Assembly (NCBI GenBank): GCA_029378245.1
Contig: JARKIF010000007.1
Location: 2,604,001-2,668,000, forward strand
Length of the DNA stretch: 64,000 nt
From: Roridomyces roridus
Taxonomy: Eukaryota > Basidiomycota > Agaricomycetes > Agaricales > Mycenaceae
Reading direction: 5' to 3'
Of the stretch, positions 46,925-57,771 are shown one piece after another. Made by a program: the position numbers and the translations under genes. Position 1 is the first letter of the stretch. Each line of letters starts with the position of its first letter. Below the pieces are notes generated by a model. That model searched no databases. It had not been told where the DNA came from and saw only the letters and a program-made list of their open reading frames with translations.

Positions 46925-47749
46925 CGCGCCGTGATGGCGTTTCGACACTGAGCGGGTGGAGGCGGGCAGGTGGGCGCCCGCTGTGGCTGTAGGGCTGATT
47001 GATACAAATCTGCCCTGCGCTAATCAGCGGTCGCTCATATGCCGCGGATCGTCGACCACATATCAAATCCCCACTATGGCCTGTTAATACCACATCGTGG
47101 GTCCGCCATCTATGATGCTCTCCAGGGGTACCGGCTCCATGTGTGCGGATGGCGTGGGGTGGAAGGGGAAGTGGAGGCTTCGAGTGGAGTGGGGACTTGG
47201 AGTGACGCGTGAACGCGTCGGTTTGTGTGCCGCGGGGTGCGAGAGCGAGGGAATGGGGAGCGCAATGGTTAGGGAATTGCCGTATTGTAACTTGTTTCAT
47301 TCGCTTTTAATCTCATTTGTTCCCCCACGACCGTGTATCTGACTGCACAACGTGGCCCATTCATTCTCGTTTTATTGCTTTCAGTCGAGCTCGAATGATG
47401 TCGGTTGTCAACCGCTGTCAAGAGTTCGCGCTAGTTCGCATTTATTCTCTTTTGACCGCAAAGACCCTCTCGGCTACGGACATTTTTGTGAACAACCGGG
47501 ATCGAACGTGAAACAACGAGAGAGGCTGACACTTTCTTGTTTGATCTCAATGAATCTTGTTTGTTCTCTGCACATTTCCACTGGGCATCACGGGTATCTG
47601 TATGCTGTCGCGGACACCATCGCGCGTGGTGGGTTCCTTCAACACAGCACAACTCCTGGTGTATGGCGGCTCGCCGCCGCTCTACTCAAATTGTAATACA
47701 CATGGGCTCATATCAGAGGTCTGTAGTTCTTTTCTATGAGTTCCAGCCG
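46925..47749. other. no gene recognised; right arm of inverted repeat
   Basis: Contains the right arm (47020-47047) of the inverted repeat that begins at 38032. Remaining frames have no domains. Confidence 0.4.
47020..47047 (-). repeat. inverted repeat arm, right
   Basis: Reverse complement of 38032-38059. No target duplication is visible outside the two arms, so an element spanning them is only a possibility. Confidence 0.6.
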
Positions 47750-47930
47750 CGGGAAAAAATTGAGGTTCGAACTTCTCGGCGAACCTGTTCGAACCCCGCA
47801 CCGAACCTCTGGCGGACCGAACCCCGGGTGCGGTGCGAGGTTCAGAGATCTGGGTGAACCGAACCATGGGTGCGGTTCGGGGTTCGAGAAAATTGGCTCC
47901 GAACCGAACAAGACCGGACCGCGGCAACAC
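47750..47930 (+). repeat. GGTTCGG-rich dispersed repeat, copy 2
   Basis: Same GAACC/GGTTCGG word pattern as 36589-36760. Non-coding. Confidence 0.6.
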
Positions 47931-47941
47931 TAGATTGTGCG

Positions 47942-48155
47942 CTGTCGCGACTCACGATGCACAGCCTGGTGCACAAGGACTTCAATTAAAATGCATCTTT
48001 CCAATGGGTTATCAACCCGGATGTGAAGTTCCAGCACTTGAGGCGCACGGGAAGGAGCGGGAAACGGGGACAGCGAGAAGACGAAGAGGATGAAGATGTT
48101 ATGTAATCGATCAAATCAAACATTTGACAATCCATCAACACTGCTTGTCTCAAAC
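47942..48155 (+). repeat. dispersed repeat, copy 2
   Basis: Aligns with 33071-33281. It ends just left of the hAT-type MITE. Confidence 0.7.
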
Positions 48156-48175
48156 GCCCATCTCGACAGCATCGA

Positions 48176-48183
48176 CGGGGCTC
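48176..48183 (+). repeat. 8-bp target-site duplication, left
   Basis: CGGGGCTC, repeated at 48742-48749. Confidence 0.8.
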
Positions 48184-48741
48184 TAGGGCTGTGTTAAGAA
48201 TGAAATGTTAAATAACCGGATTGATCTCAACATGTTATTTAACACGTGATTGGATATTTAACATGGGGACCCCTTCAGAAGGGTGTCATAAATATGTTAC
48301 AAATTCAATTATGCAGCGGAGGCCTCCACCGATCTGTACTGAGACAAAAAAATGAGTTTCACTGGTGCACCTATCATCAGAGTTCGTCGTCTCCCTTTGG
48401 TCTGTCTGATGTGTGACTGATGTGTGACTTCCTTTTTCAGCGCTGACGCGGCCACTTCCATCTGCCACTTCCATCAAGCCGACTGAACCTAGAGGCAAGC
48501 CGGATGAATCTATGATTGAGGACTGCCTCAAGTAGTTTATGACACTTATATAGCCCTCCCAGTGTTATTTAACAGTTATTTAACATGTTAAATAACAAAA
48601 AAAATCCGCGCTCCGCGCGGTTACGGCATGCTAGAAATGGCTGTTATTTATCATTCTCAACAGCCTGTCGAAAACTATCTGAGGGTCCCCGAGACAAGTA
48701 TGTTATATAGCAGACCCCAAAACATTTCTAACACAGCCCTA
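48184..48741. mobile_element. hAT-type MITE, 558 bp
   Basis: Both ends read TAGGGCTGTGTTA inward and an 8-bp direct repeat flanks it, the duplication size of the hAT superfamily. The interior has no transposase but several GTTATTTAAC-type palindromes close to each end (about 48209-48262 and 48561-48600). It is therefore a non-autonomous element moved by a hAT transposase elsewhere in the genome. The exact duplication suggests a young insertion. Confidence 0.85.
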
Positions 48742-48749
48742 CGGGGCTC
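48742..48749 (+). repeat. 8-bp target-site duplication, right
   Basis: CGGGGCTC, identical to 48176-48183. Confidence 0.8.
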
Positions 48750-49696
48750 CCTGTTGAAGCTGCAACCGACAACGCGAACCTTCAGTGGGTTGCATTTCTC
48801 GCCGATCCTCACCTGCTTAACTCGTCGACTCTCTCAAAACGACATCCACGTCGCGATCCGCGTGAGCCCGAGGTGTCGCTCGGACCCTTCCTGTCCACCA
48901 TCCACCCTTGATCCACTCTCGGCTCCGAGTATTCGTGGAAGCCCCTTGCCGAACCTGTCGGTCTCCACATCCCACCCTGGGCATTTCACCGTTGAATGTT
49001 CCCGGCTTCATATTGCAGCAAAGTAGGACATCCACTGCCGACTCTTTTGCGTCATACTCATATCCCTGCAGGGATGATGAGTGCGACACATTTGCTTGAC
49101 TCCCAGTTCATCAAGCGGCGATGACACATATAGCGCCCTGCCTTATGAGCTCGCAGGTTAATATTGGCCAATCTGTTCGACCTGGTTGCTCGAATAGCTC
49201 TGGAGTCTTTCGGGAGCATTCACTTGCCCAAGGTAACCAAAACTCGATCCTTGGCTACCGGCCAGCACTCGCCAAATCTCCTGGCGCTACCACCTGGCCT
49301 CCCACACTCGGCGATGCTCAGCCGCTCGAGCCCATTCTTAGCTCGAATTTCACTCACATCTAGATAACAAATCTATTCGGCACCGTCGCTGCGCGTACAT
49401 GTACACGGAACCGCCAATTTTGCACGTGGACCTCTCTATCCGCCTGTCGACCGTCGGCGGCGCGTCGCACGCATGCCCGAAGAAGATGGATCAGGCTCTG
49501 TTACCCCTCCCTCGGATGTGTAACCCCTACTAGACGCTATTTCTGACAAACTTCAGGTCCCATCGGTTCTGGGTAATTCTCCATCCGTCGACGAAACATG
49601 CTGTTCTCATTCCTCGTCCAATAGGCTTCCTACAATTATCGTGTTGTGCGCCTACCCGAGTTGCATTCCCTGGAACAACGATACATGCCGAACTTG
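48750..49696. other. peroxidase upstream region, no gene recognised
   Basis: About 950 bases of upstream sequence without a supported frame. The hAT-type MITE sits about 1 kb upstream of the peroxidase. Confidence 0.4.
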
Positions 49697-49704
49697 TATA
49701 AAAG
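49697..49704 (+). promoter_or_regulatory. TATA box of peroxidase gene
   Basis: TATAAAAG lies 55 bases upstream of the start codon at 49759, a strong consensus match at a usual distance. Confidence 0.65.
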
Positions 49705-49758
49705 CCCGAACAACTAGGACGGTTCGACATCCACTTTGGACACCCAAACATCCCTTCT

Positions 49759-51255
49759 ATGGCTCTCACTGCTCTCTTTGTCTCCCTGGCGCTCCTGGGT
49801 AACATTGCCAACGGCGGTGAGACCTCTCTTTCTAGGGCTCAGGGATGTCGACTTGACCTTGGTCTCTGTAGCTTCCACCACTCGGCGTGCCACCTGCCCC
49901 GATGGCAAGAACTCAGCCAAGAATGTAGAATGCTGCGCGCTGTTCCCCGTCCTCGAAGACATCCAGACCAATATGTTCGGGGACTCGGGATGCGCTGATG
50001 CGGCCCACGCTGCTGTAGGCACTCCTTTCCATTCTTATCCTCGCCGTTCTTCTGATATGAGAACAGCTCCGCGTGGCTTTCCACGATTCCATTGGCTTCT
50101 CGACCACAGATGCTAGCAAAGGGTAAGTTATCCATCCGCCCTCTTCGTCAGTGGCTCACTCGCAATTGAAGGACTGGCGCGGACGGCTCGATCTTCATCT
50201 TTGGCGAGACGGAACTCCACTACGATGCGAACCTCGGTATTGCGGACGCCTTCAACCTGGAGGCTCCGTTCATCGCCAGGAACAACATCTCTGTTGCTGA
50301 TTTGTAAGACCATTTCAGACTCAATGTCCGTGACTCACCGGGATTATAGCATCCAGTTCGCTGCCACCGTCAGCTTGACTAAATGCCCTGGTGTCGCTCA
50401 GCCACCGTTCCTGTTTGGTCGGGTCGATGCCACTGCCCCTGCTCCCGAGGGTACCGTCCCCGAACCCTTCCGTGCGTCCTTTAAACAATGACAATTCTTT
50501 GACTTCTGACATTCTCCGTAGAGAGTGCCGCTGATATTCTGGCCCGCATGGCTGACGCTGGTCTCACCCCCGCGGACACTGTCGCCCTCCTTGCCTCGTA
50601 TGTATTCCTCTAGCCACGTCGTTTCTCACAATTCACGGTCTCCAGCCACTCCATTGCTGGCGCTGACGACGTCGACCCGGATGCCTCGGGTGTACCATTC
50701 GACTCTACCCCCGCACTCTTTGACACCCAATTCTTCCTGGAGACTCTCCTCAACGGTACAATCCCCGGACCCAATCAAGGCCAAGTCTCCTCCCCCATCC
50801 AAGGCGAACTGCGTCTACAATCAGACTTTGTCCTCGCCCACGACGACGCCACCGCATGCATCTGGCAAGGACTGGTGAACAACCAGCAGGCGATGGCGCA
50901 GGCTTTCCAACAATCTTTCCTCAAGATGGGGATTCTGGGCCAGGACGCGTCCAAGCTCGTGGACTGTTCGGATGTCATCCCCGCGCCACCTGCATTGACT
51001 CCCAGTCAGGCCCAGGCGTTCTTCCCGCCTCAACTCAACATCAATGACGTGCAGCAGTCGTGTCAGAGTGCTACGTTCCCGAACCTCCCGACTGCCCCTG
51101 GCGCTGCGGTGAACGTGCCTTCGATGTGTGTTGCATTTTCTTCGTTTATCATGCCCAGGCTGACGAACATTATTTTTGCTTCTAGTGTACAGGACCCCTT
51201 GACCCAAGGTCCCTGTCAGGATGACGGTACTGACTGTGTCTTGCCCGCTGCTTGA
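49759..51255 (+). CDS. class II secretory peroxidase, atypical ligand set
   Basis: Secreted haem peroxidase of the family that includes lignin, manganese and versatile peroxidases. Signal peptide MALTALFVSLALLGNIANG, then CPDGKNSAKNVECCALFPVLEDI, the distal site LRVAFHDSIGFS (Arg and His present), GADGSIF, the proximal His in LLASHSIAGADDVDP, and STPALFDTQFF. Six or seven short introns. Three sites differ from the lignin-degrading types as I recall them: the position of the surface Trp of LiP/VP (five before the proximal His) is Ala; the two Glu of the Mn site (in the helix before the distal Arg) are Ala; only the third Mn ligand Asp (six after the proximal His) is kept. It thus looks like a generic peroxidase. 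The frame is intact; the end reads GTDCVLPAA. Confidence 0.88.
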
Positions 51256-51712
51256 TGGGATTTTGGATAGAGGTGGGAACTGCATGTTATATGCAACCTG
51301 GCTTGAATTTCGGTTTTTACGGTGTATTTGGGTTTTATATTTGTGTGTAATAAAGGGAAACTTCCTGACATAGAATGGGAAATCTCCTTCCCGGTATATG
51401 GTCCAACAAAGCCATCACGAAGCCGGGTTCTGCCGGACTTTGATTCAAGTGCGGCCTCGGCCTTCTTCCCATTTTGCGCTGCTGTCCGATAAACGTGCCT
51501 ACTGCACCCAGTTTCTATAGGTACTCCTCTTCCTCCGATCTCCTCCACCCCACGCCCCTCTTTCATTTCCGCGTTCGTGGAACCAGGCATTACGGACGTC
51601 CCACGCAATATTAAAAAATCATACGCTGTGAGGGGTGCCTTTGAGCGTCTGCGGGACGTGTGGAAGTCCAAGACAGACGCCGTGTCCCTTGTTACGTCGC
51701 GGCGCGTCATGA
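51256..51712. other. peroxidase 3' flank
   Basis: AT-rich 3' untranslated sequence (about 51256-51360, ending near AATAAAGGG, a likely polyadenylation signal) and then unremarkable sequence. Confidence 0.45.
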
Positions 51713-52192
51713 TTAATGTTGATTTGGTGATTTCCAACACAGAGATCTTTCCAACACAGAGATCGACGGTGAAACGCGGAGAACGCGAGCAGCGATGTAA
51801 GGGAATATAAACCTAACAACATCAACCACCAACGATCGAACGCGTGCGTGTTCGGGGCTCCACGGAAAGTATATCCGTGCTGCAATCTTGAGGGCGAGGG
51901 AAGAGAAAGCAGGCGACGAATCGCATGTAATGAAAACAAATGCACCGTCCGCCAGCAGATGACACGCGTGTAACGAGCAACGTAGGAACCCTTCCCACCA
52001 TCGTCGTGTCCAACCTCCGTCCATGTAAACCATCGTCCCCAATCCAAACCCAACCAAAACTAAAACTAAAACCTTCGTCGTCGTCGATATTGCCGGAACC
52101 GTAAATGTTGAGAGCAACAGGATCACCAGTGTCGCCAGCGACAACCAGTACGCTCCTGTGCGGATTTGCGCTCGTCGTCGCAAATGGTCCAT
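51713..52192 (-). CDS. possible small membrane protein
   Basis: A single frame of 159 residues starting MDHLRRRAQIRTG. Residues about 13-60 form two hydrophobic segments (WLSLATLVILLLSTFTV and VLVLVLVGFGLGTMVYM) with basic residues on the N-side, as in a double-spanning membrane protein. The second half is less regular and the frame may be cut by introns. No family is recognised, and it could be chance. The 3' end contains a short duplicated CAACACAGAGATC. Confidence 0.25.
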   Translation of the reverse strand: MDHLRRRAQIRTGAYWLSLATLVILLLSTFTVPAISTTTKVLVLVLVGFGLGTMVYMDGGWTRRWWEGFLRCSLHACHLLADGAFVFITCDSSPAFSSLALKIAARIYFPWSPEHARVRSLVVDVVRFIFPYIAARVLRVSPSISVLERSLCWKSPNQH

Positions 52193-53934
52193 CAGTGCGC
52201 AGGGTAAAGGTGCCGAGCAGGGAGGGACGGCGCGTCCGTGCGAGCGTAAAAGTATTAGATCAAAAGTGGGGTGCTGATTCGCTACCTTAGCTCGTCTACA
52301 TGGTGGGCTTATCTACTATAAATGTTTACTGTTTGCAAAAAGGCTGTCCTCGACGCCACTATTGTTCTCCCTCGGGCAAGCCTCGGCCATCCTGACTCGG
52401 GCTTCGGGCATCTCGGGTACGCGTCTCGATCCTGTGCGCGTCGCGTCTGATCTGAATGACGTCAGAAAATCGCAAAATCAGGGCTATCTAGCCCTTTTCC
52501 TCCGTCCTCCCGACGCCCGCTCATCATCGGACGGACAGATGGATGGTTTACTCACCAGTGTAACGAGATGCAAACGGCGAACTGCTGTGGATAGATGCCA
52601 GGCAGGGCTATCCCAAGCTATCCACTCGAATTTGCACCCAGGCAACGCGGATCATGGGAAGCGAAGGTCAGTCGGATAGTGATCAGATCGGATCGTGAAT
52701 GGTATAAACGGCGTCAGTCTTGAGTGCCTTGTTACCACTCCGATCAAATCGCGCTTTCATTTCGGCTAGACAAAATTATGCGGCGAGCGGGCGTCTGTGC
52801 TCGAGAGCTCGACTTGGCTCGACATAGCAAGGCCATTGGAGGTACTTATCTACATAGTATTTCCACAGTGTCTAGGGTACAAAAAATCAATCCACTAGCG
52901 GATGTTCGATGACCGATCCCGCCTGCGCCCCAAATGAGCAGTGGGTTGGCAGTGGGAACAGTTCGGAGTGTGGGAATTATGGGGGTTCGAATTGAAGCTT
53001 GAAGTAGTAGTAGTTGGCACAGAAAGGAGGCTGAGGCAGCGACAGAGCCGGTCATAGGACGCTCCCGTTTTCTCGAGCCATGTTGACTTGGGACCCGTTG
53101 TCACGATGACTGGCCGCTCCCAGCGTCGAGCACCGCGTTCATGAGCAAAATGATGGTGTGGTGTTAGAGCAGTGGGTCGGTTAGTGTGCAGGATTCGGCC
53201 CAGAAATTAGACGAGGGATGGAGGAGATGAAGGAAAACACATACCAACTCCTGCACTTTCTTATCACTCCTCCGAGTCATCTACCTCCTCCCATTGAGGC
53301 CTTCACCTAGATTTCAGCCAAGGGGAAGCTCACCCGTCACACCTGCTCCCAACTCGGACTCTCCACTCCCGGAGTGCCCTATCCGACTCGGACTCGCAAC
53401 CTGGTTGCCGACGAAGCGTTCACCGATTTGGCCCAGGCCCCGCATAAATGTCTCGAAACGCAGACTGCTTGAAGCCGTCTTGATGTGGATCCCGACCTGG
53501 ATACTTTCAAAAACGGGTGTGGGGCGCACGGAGAGTCGCGACGCGATGAGGGAAAGGAGGAGATAGTGGAGATAGCGGCTTTGATAAGCCCGTTATGGAA
53601 ACGCGAGATGATCGGAGTTATAACAACTCACTATGCACTCAAACGGCGTTTATGTTTCATTTTGCTAATTTGGAGCCCTGTACAGGAGCCCACGGCCGTG
53701 TGACTCCGTCTTGAAATCGGTGTCTCGATTTCCTCGCAAGGCGTTGAACATTGGCGTGGAACATGCAGGCAGATGAAAGCGGCAGCCACTAGCTCGAAAA
53801 TGGTCAACGGATTGAATCACATTCGAAAGGGCTGGATGCACGGCTATGCACGGACCGATGATGACTGATCGCGCCGCTAACCAAGCCAATCTCCGCAATT
53901 CGGATCGTCTATTGTATTTCCCGGGAGCCGGCAG
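52193..53934. other. no gene recognised
   Basis: About 1.7 kb. Frames are short and without domains on both strands. Confidence 0.4.
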
Positions 53935-53940
53935 TATAAG
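53935..53940 (+). promoter_or_regulatory. TATA box of Zn2Cys6 gene 1
   Basis: TATAAG lies 38 bases upstream of the start codon at 53978, which supports that start. Confidence 0.5.
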
Positions 53941-53977
53941 GGTCCGCAAACTTGTCCTTCCACATAACCATCTCTCA

Positions 53978-55015
53978 ATGTCCTCCGCTCTAACGATGTC
54001 TCCCCACTACGCTCCCCTTCCCCGTCTCGATTCGGCGCAGAATAGGTGTGTATCTATCCGGGCTCGAGTGCTGCACGCTGAGCCCGTCCACAGGAAGCCT
54101 ATGCCCATCCGCTTGCCGAGCTACAAGGAACTCACCGCTGCGTCCAACTGCGAAGTCGCGTTTCCTCGCTCTCTAGCTCAGGGGCGTTCCAACATTTTCA
54201 CCTCGGGGCTCATTCAACTCTCACCACTTAAAGTCGTACGTCCTCTGCATCGTACTCAAATCCCAGTGGTTAATTCGTCGACCAGCCCAATTCTCCGCGG
54301 TTGAAATCCAAAGAGGATGAATTTTCTCGGAGCTCTTCGCCGTATACAGCAGACCCGCGGGATGGTACCGACAGCTGGCCACGCGTCCCACTATCGCTGC
54401 GTGACGCTCCATCCAGCGCTACACCTCGTCCGGCCTCCTCATCATCATTCGCCCATATGCCCCTATCAACACTCTCGGTACACCCTGCGCGACCTGCCTC
54501 GACATATGCCGTTTACCCCCATCTCCAACCAACGCAACCCCATCTCGGCGACATTCATCTCTCCCCTGCGACCCCCTCTCCTCCTCCGTTTACCCCGTCT
54601 CCGTTGAACTCGGCTTCGCAGGCGCAGGGCCAGCAGACCCTCAAGTTTAGCCATGCCAAATCCTCCAAGGCGGGTGGGCGCACCAAGAAGCAGGCGCTTT
54701 CGTGTTTCTTTTGTCGTGAACGCAAGATCGCGTGTGGGAGGCCCGAGCGCGGGGTGGGTCCCTGCAAGTGAGTGTATTCCGCTAACTGAGATTTCCCAAC
54801 GCTCACAATTTTTTGCTTTGTCAAGTCAATGTACGCGCCGCAAACAAGAGTGTGGTTACCCGACGGTCTCGCATCGGGGACAACATTCCCGAATCAAGAG
54901 CGCTGGCACTGCACGCAAGGCGGGGGTGTTCGGCCCTGATACTAGTCCCGGCCCCGGCTCTGTGGCCGTCGGCGGACTGGGTATCCACGTGGCTGCTCAT
55001 TTGCAGCTGCCGTAG
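53978..55015 (+). CDS. Zn2Cys6 protein, paralogue 1
   Basis: Probable DNA-binding regulator. Exon 1 gives MSSALTMSPHYAPLPRLDSAQN; the next exon (after a short intron near 54046) gives IRLPSYKELTAASNC and SGLIQLSPLKV; a long Pro/Ser-rich region follows (about 54310-54640). The zinc cluster is near the C-terminus: CFFCRERKIACGRPE, then after an intron at about 54770 NQCTRRKQECGYP. The six Cys fit CX2CX6CX9CX2CX6C. A short tail beginning with SHRGQHSRIKSAG ends at 55015. No fungal-specific transcription-factor (MHR) domain follows. The same layout is found in the paralogue at 57772-58871. Position of the cluster at the C-terminus is unlike typical Gal4-type regulators, where it is N-terminal. 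Confidence 0.75.
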
Positions 55016-57771
55016 CGCGCTTGCTACGTACCGCCTCTTTTCCGCATCTGCTGGCTGGGACAGGAACGGAGACGATGCCCAGCACTGCAAGTTGCAACGC
55101 AGCCCAATCTACCGGCCGGCGATTTTTTTTCTTCCTCGCTAAAGCCTTAGCCTATGCTCCGGTATGTTGTTGGGATAGCGTTCCAGTCTATTTTTCTGGC
55201 GCCCCTCTGTCTGCTCAAGGTTACTCGGATTGGAAGGGTAACCAGCCAACCGGGCGTTTGCGTCGGGGAATCGGGGAATCGGGGACCCGCTTCCGTCTCC
55301 GTGGCGCTCGTGCGGCTGGAGCTTCCTGGGCTTCGCGGTCGGTGTTGGGGTGGCGGTTGCCTGCGTGCAACGAATCAGGCTGGAAGTAGTAGCATGTACA
55401 CGACGAATTACCTGTTCAATATTGATTCAGATGCCTCATCTGCATCGTCCTTCTCGCTCATCTGTCTTGTACATTTTTTAATGGAGGCACGGGGAGCAGC
55501 GACCGTTTGCGGGCTGCGCCTCGCGGGATGATTTATCTATACATCCTGTCCAACTCGAGAACAACTTCTCCGAGGGGTGATCCTTGTCTCACTTCATTTA
55601 GACCTGTGGCATGGCGACCGTCCAACAAGGTTGCTCAACGAAGCTTTCTGCTCCAAACTGCAGCCTCGGAATCTTTCATCGCGTCGACTACAACCCCCCA
55701 TTCTATTTGCGCGTTGAGCGATGGGCCGGTCGGCGGGATTCCTGATCCTCCGAAAACGGCACAATACCCACGCAGGTCTGGCGAATCAATGGCGAATACA
55801 TAAATTTAAACATGAACACGGGAGATGCGTTGCGACGATCTTTTGTTCTCGCTGATATCCTACCGACTCTTTTTTGTTCTGTTCTGGTTCGGGTCCCGGT
55901 GTGCCGAGAGGATGGATGACGTCGGCAGCATTTGCGGACGGCCGCAAGGCCTTGGTACCCGAGCCTCGAGGAGTGGCTTGAGATCAGCTGGTACAACCCA
56001 AAGGAGAAACCCCGCGCCGAACAATCAAGCTACTGAACAAGGCATTCCTCCGCTTCGCTCCGGAAATTTGTTTGCCCAGAGGCAAGTCAAAAATTGAACA
56101 GAATCAATTGCAAGCATGTATGCACTAGACTCAATGAACAATCAAGTAATAACCACAAATCGAAGCAGCGCCTGGCGTAATTCGATCAGAAACAACATAG
56201 CTGGAGCTGAGACGCGGCACCCCGACTCGGAATTCAATTGGTCTGAGATGAACATGGAGAAGGGAAGAAACCTAGTTTCCATATGTCATGCGCGCAACTG
56301 AGGGAGAGACAGATAGCGAGGGCCCAGCGGTCAGCTGCGAGGATACCAACAGAAAGACAAAATGATGGCGTGCTTCGTTCGTTTGACCAGTGCGGAGTTG
56401 AGTGCTCCTCGCTCGTTTGAAGCGCAAGTTGCGATGTGGACGAAAGACAATGAGGCCAACGAATTGCGAGAGGGGAAGTGAGGGTGTGACACCGTGTGAG
56501 GGAAGCCATCCGGGGCGCAGATATTTTGGTGGTTGCAGCGCGAAGGAGGCACCAAGGACCAAGGGAACCAGGAGATAGCACAGTTCAGTCACCAGTGAGG
56601 AGATAAGGTATAACAGAAGTTCGACGTGTTGCAAATGCAGTTGTTGACGAGCGAAAATATTCCGGGGAGGGGAGAGAGAAAGGGAGAGAAACGGGGTAAT
56701 TGGGGTGGATGGAACTTCGACCCTATATATTCGGATGTGCCGCGGGGACGCGTGTCTCGGCCTTTGAAGCTGTTGAACCGGCGCTACTGCGATCTGTCAT
56801 GCAAAGCTGTAGAGCTCTGTAGAGCTTGTCAGATTTTTGATTAATCCACCGAGCAGCTTCCGGCAGGCCTACGTCGCCTCAAGCCGGCGGCACATGGCCT
56901 GAGATGCTGTTGAGCTCCAGGTTCTCATGGGAAAAAATGAATATGCATCTTGAGGGAGACCATTGGCTCCTAGGCTCAGATGAGAGAGAAGGACAAAGAG
57001 AGGTTTGCACAAATGGGGACGGAGAAGAAGATTCTAGTCAAAATGGTGCTATAATGTTAAAGAACGGATAATAAGGAATCCCCGAATTTCGTTATCCATA
57101 TCATTCCAGTTGCGTGGTTCCTCGCCACAACCCACGGTGATTCCATAAATGCAGAGAAGGCAGTGGAGTTGGGAGTGATGAACGAACAGGGATGAGAAGT
57201 GATTCAAGGGAATAGGCCCCGCGGAAATGAAGTCGCGACAATTCACTCTTCCCTGATCCTGATTGAATTACATTGAACGCCGGGGTACGGCCAGATAGGG
57301 ATACAAGGTCCAGGGACCCCCACGCCGCGTGGAAGGCTCGGCGGGACATCGTTCATCCCGTAGGTATGTATATTCCCTAAATCTTTGTCACGCTTGACAG
57401 ATATCGATATCCGTGCATGGGAGGATGGATGGTTGCCGCAATGGACCACAGCGGCACGTTTACTCGCATCACGGACGCTGATCGGACAGCAACGCGCATG
57501 CTTTTTGAACGCAGGCTCCTACCCATTTGTCTATCATGATTACTCTACTCTGATCAAGCCGTGGGTGGCCTAGACATGCCGCCCAACCCCGGAACGCGCG
57601 GATGGGTAGGAGCCTGTTTTGAACGGCGTTTTGAAAGTCAATCTGCGGCGGCCGAGCGGCGGCACCGGCCCGAGTGTATTTGTAAGCATTTTTTTTTGCA
57701 TAATCTATTCCTGTTACCGAAATTAACAAGGGTGCCCACAAAACGCCCCTTGTCTCCGCTCCCCCAACACC
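55016..57771. other. no gene recognised
   Basis: About 2.75 kb between the paralogous Zn2Cys6 genes. A plus-strand frame (55154-55531) and a minus-strand frame (56272-56634, hydrophobic N-terminus) have no recognisable domain and are not called. Confidence 0.4.

Noticed and set aside
55154..55531. Plus-strand frame after the first Zn2Cys6 gene
   Set aside because: No continuation of the family is seen, the frame has no domain, and the gene has a stop at 55015.
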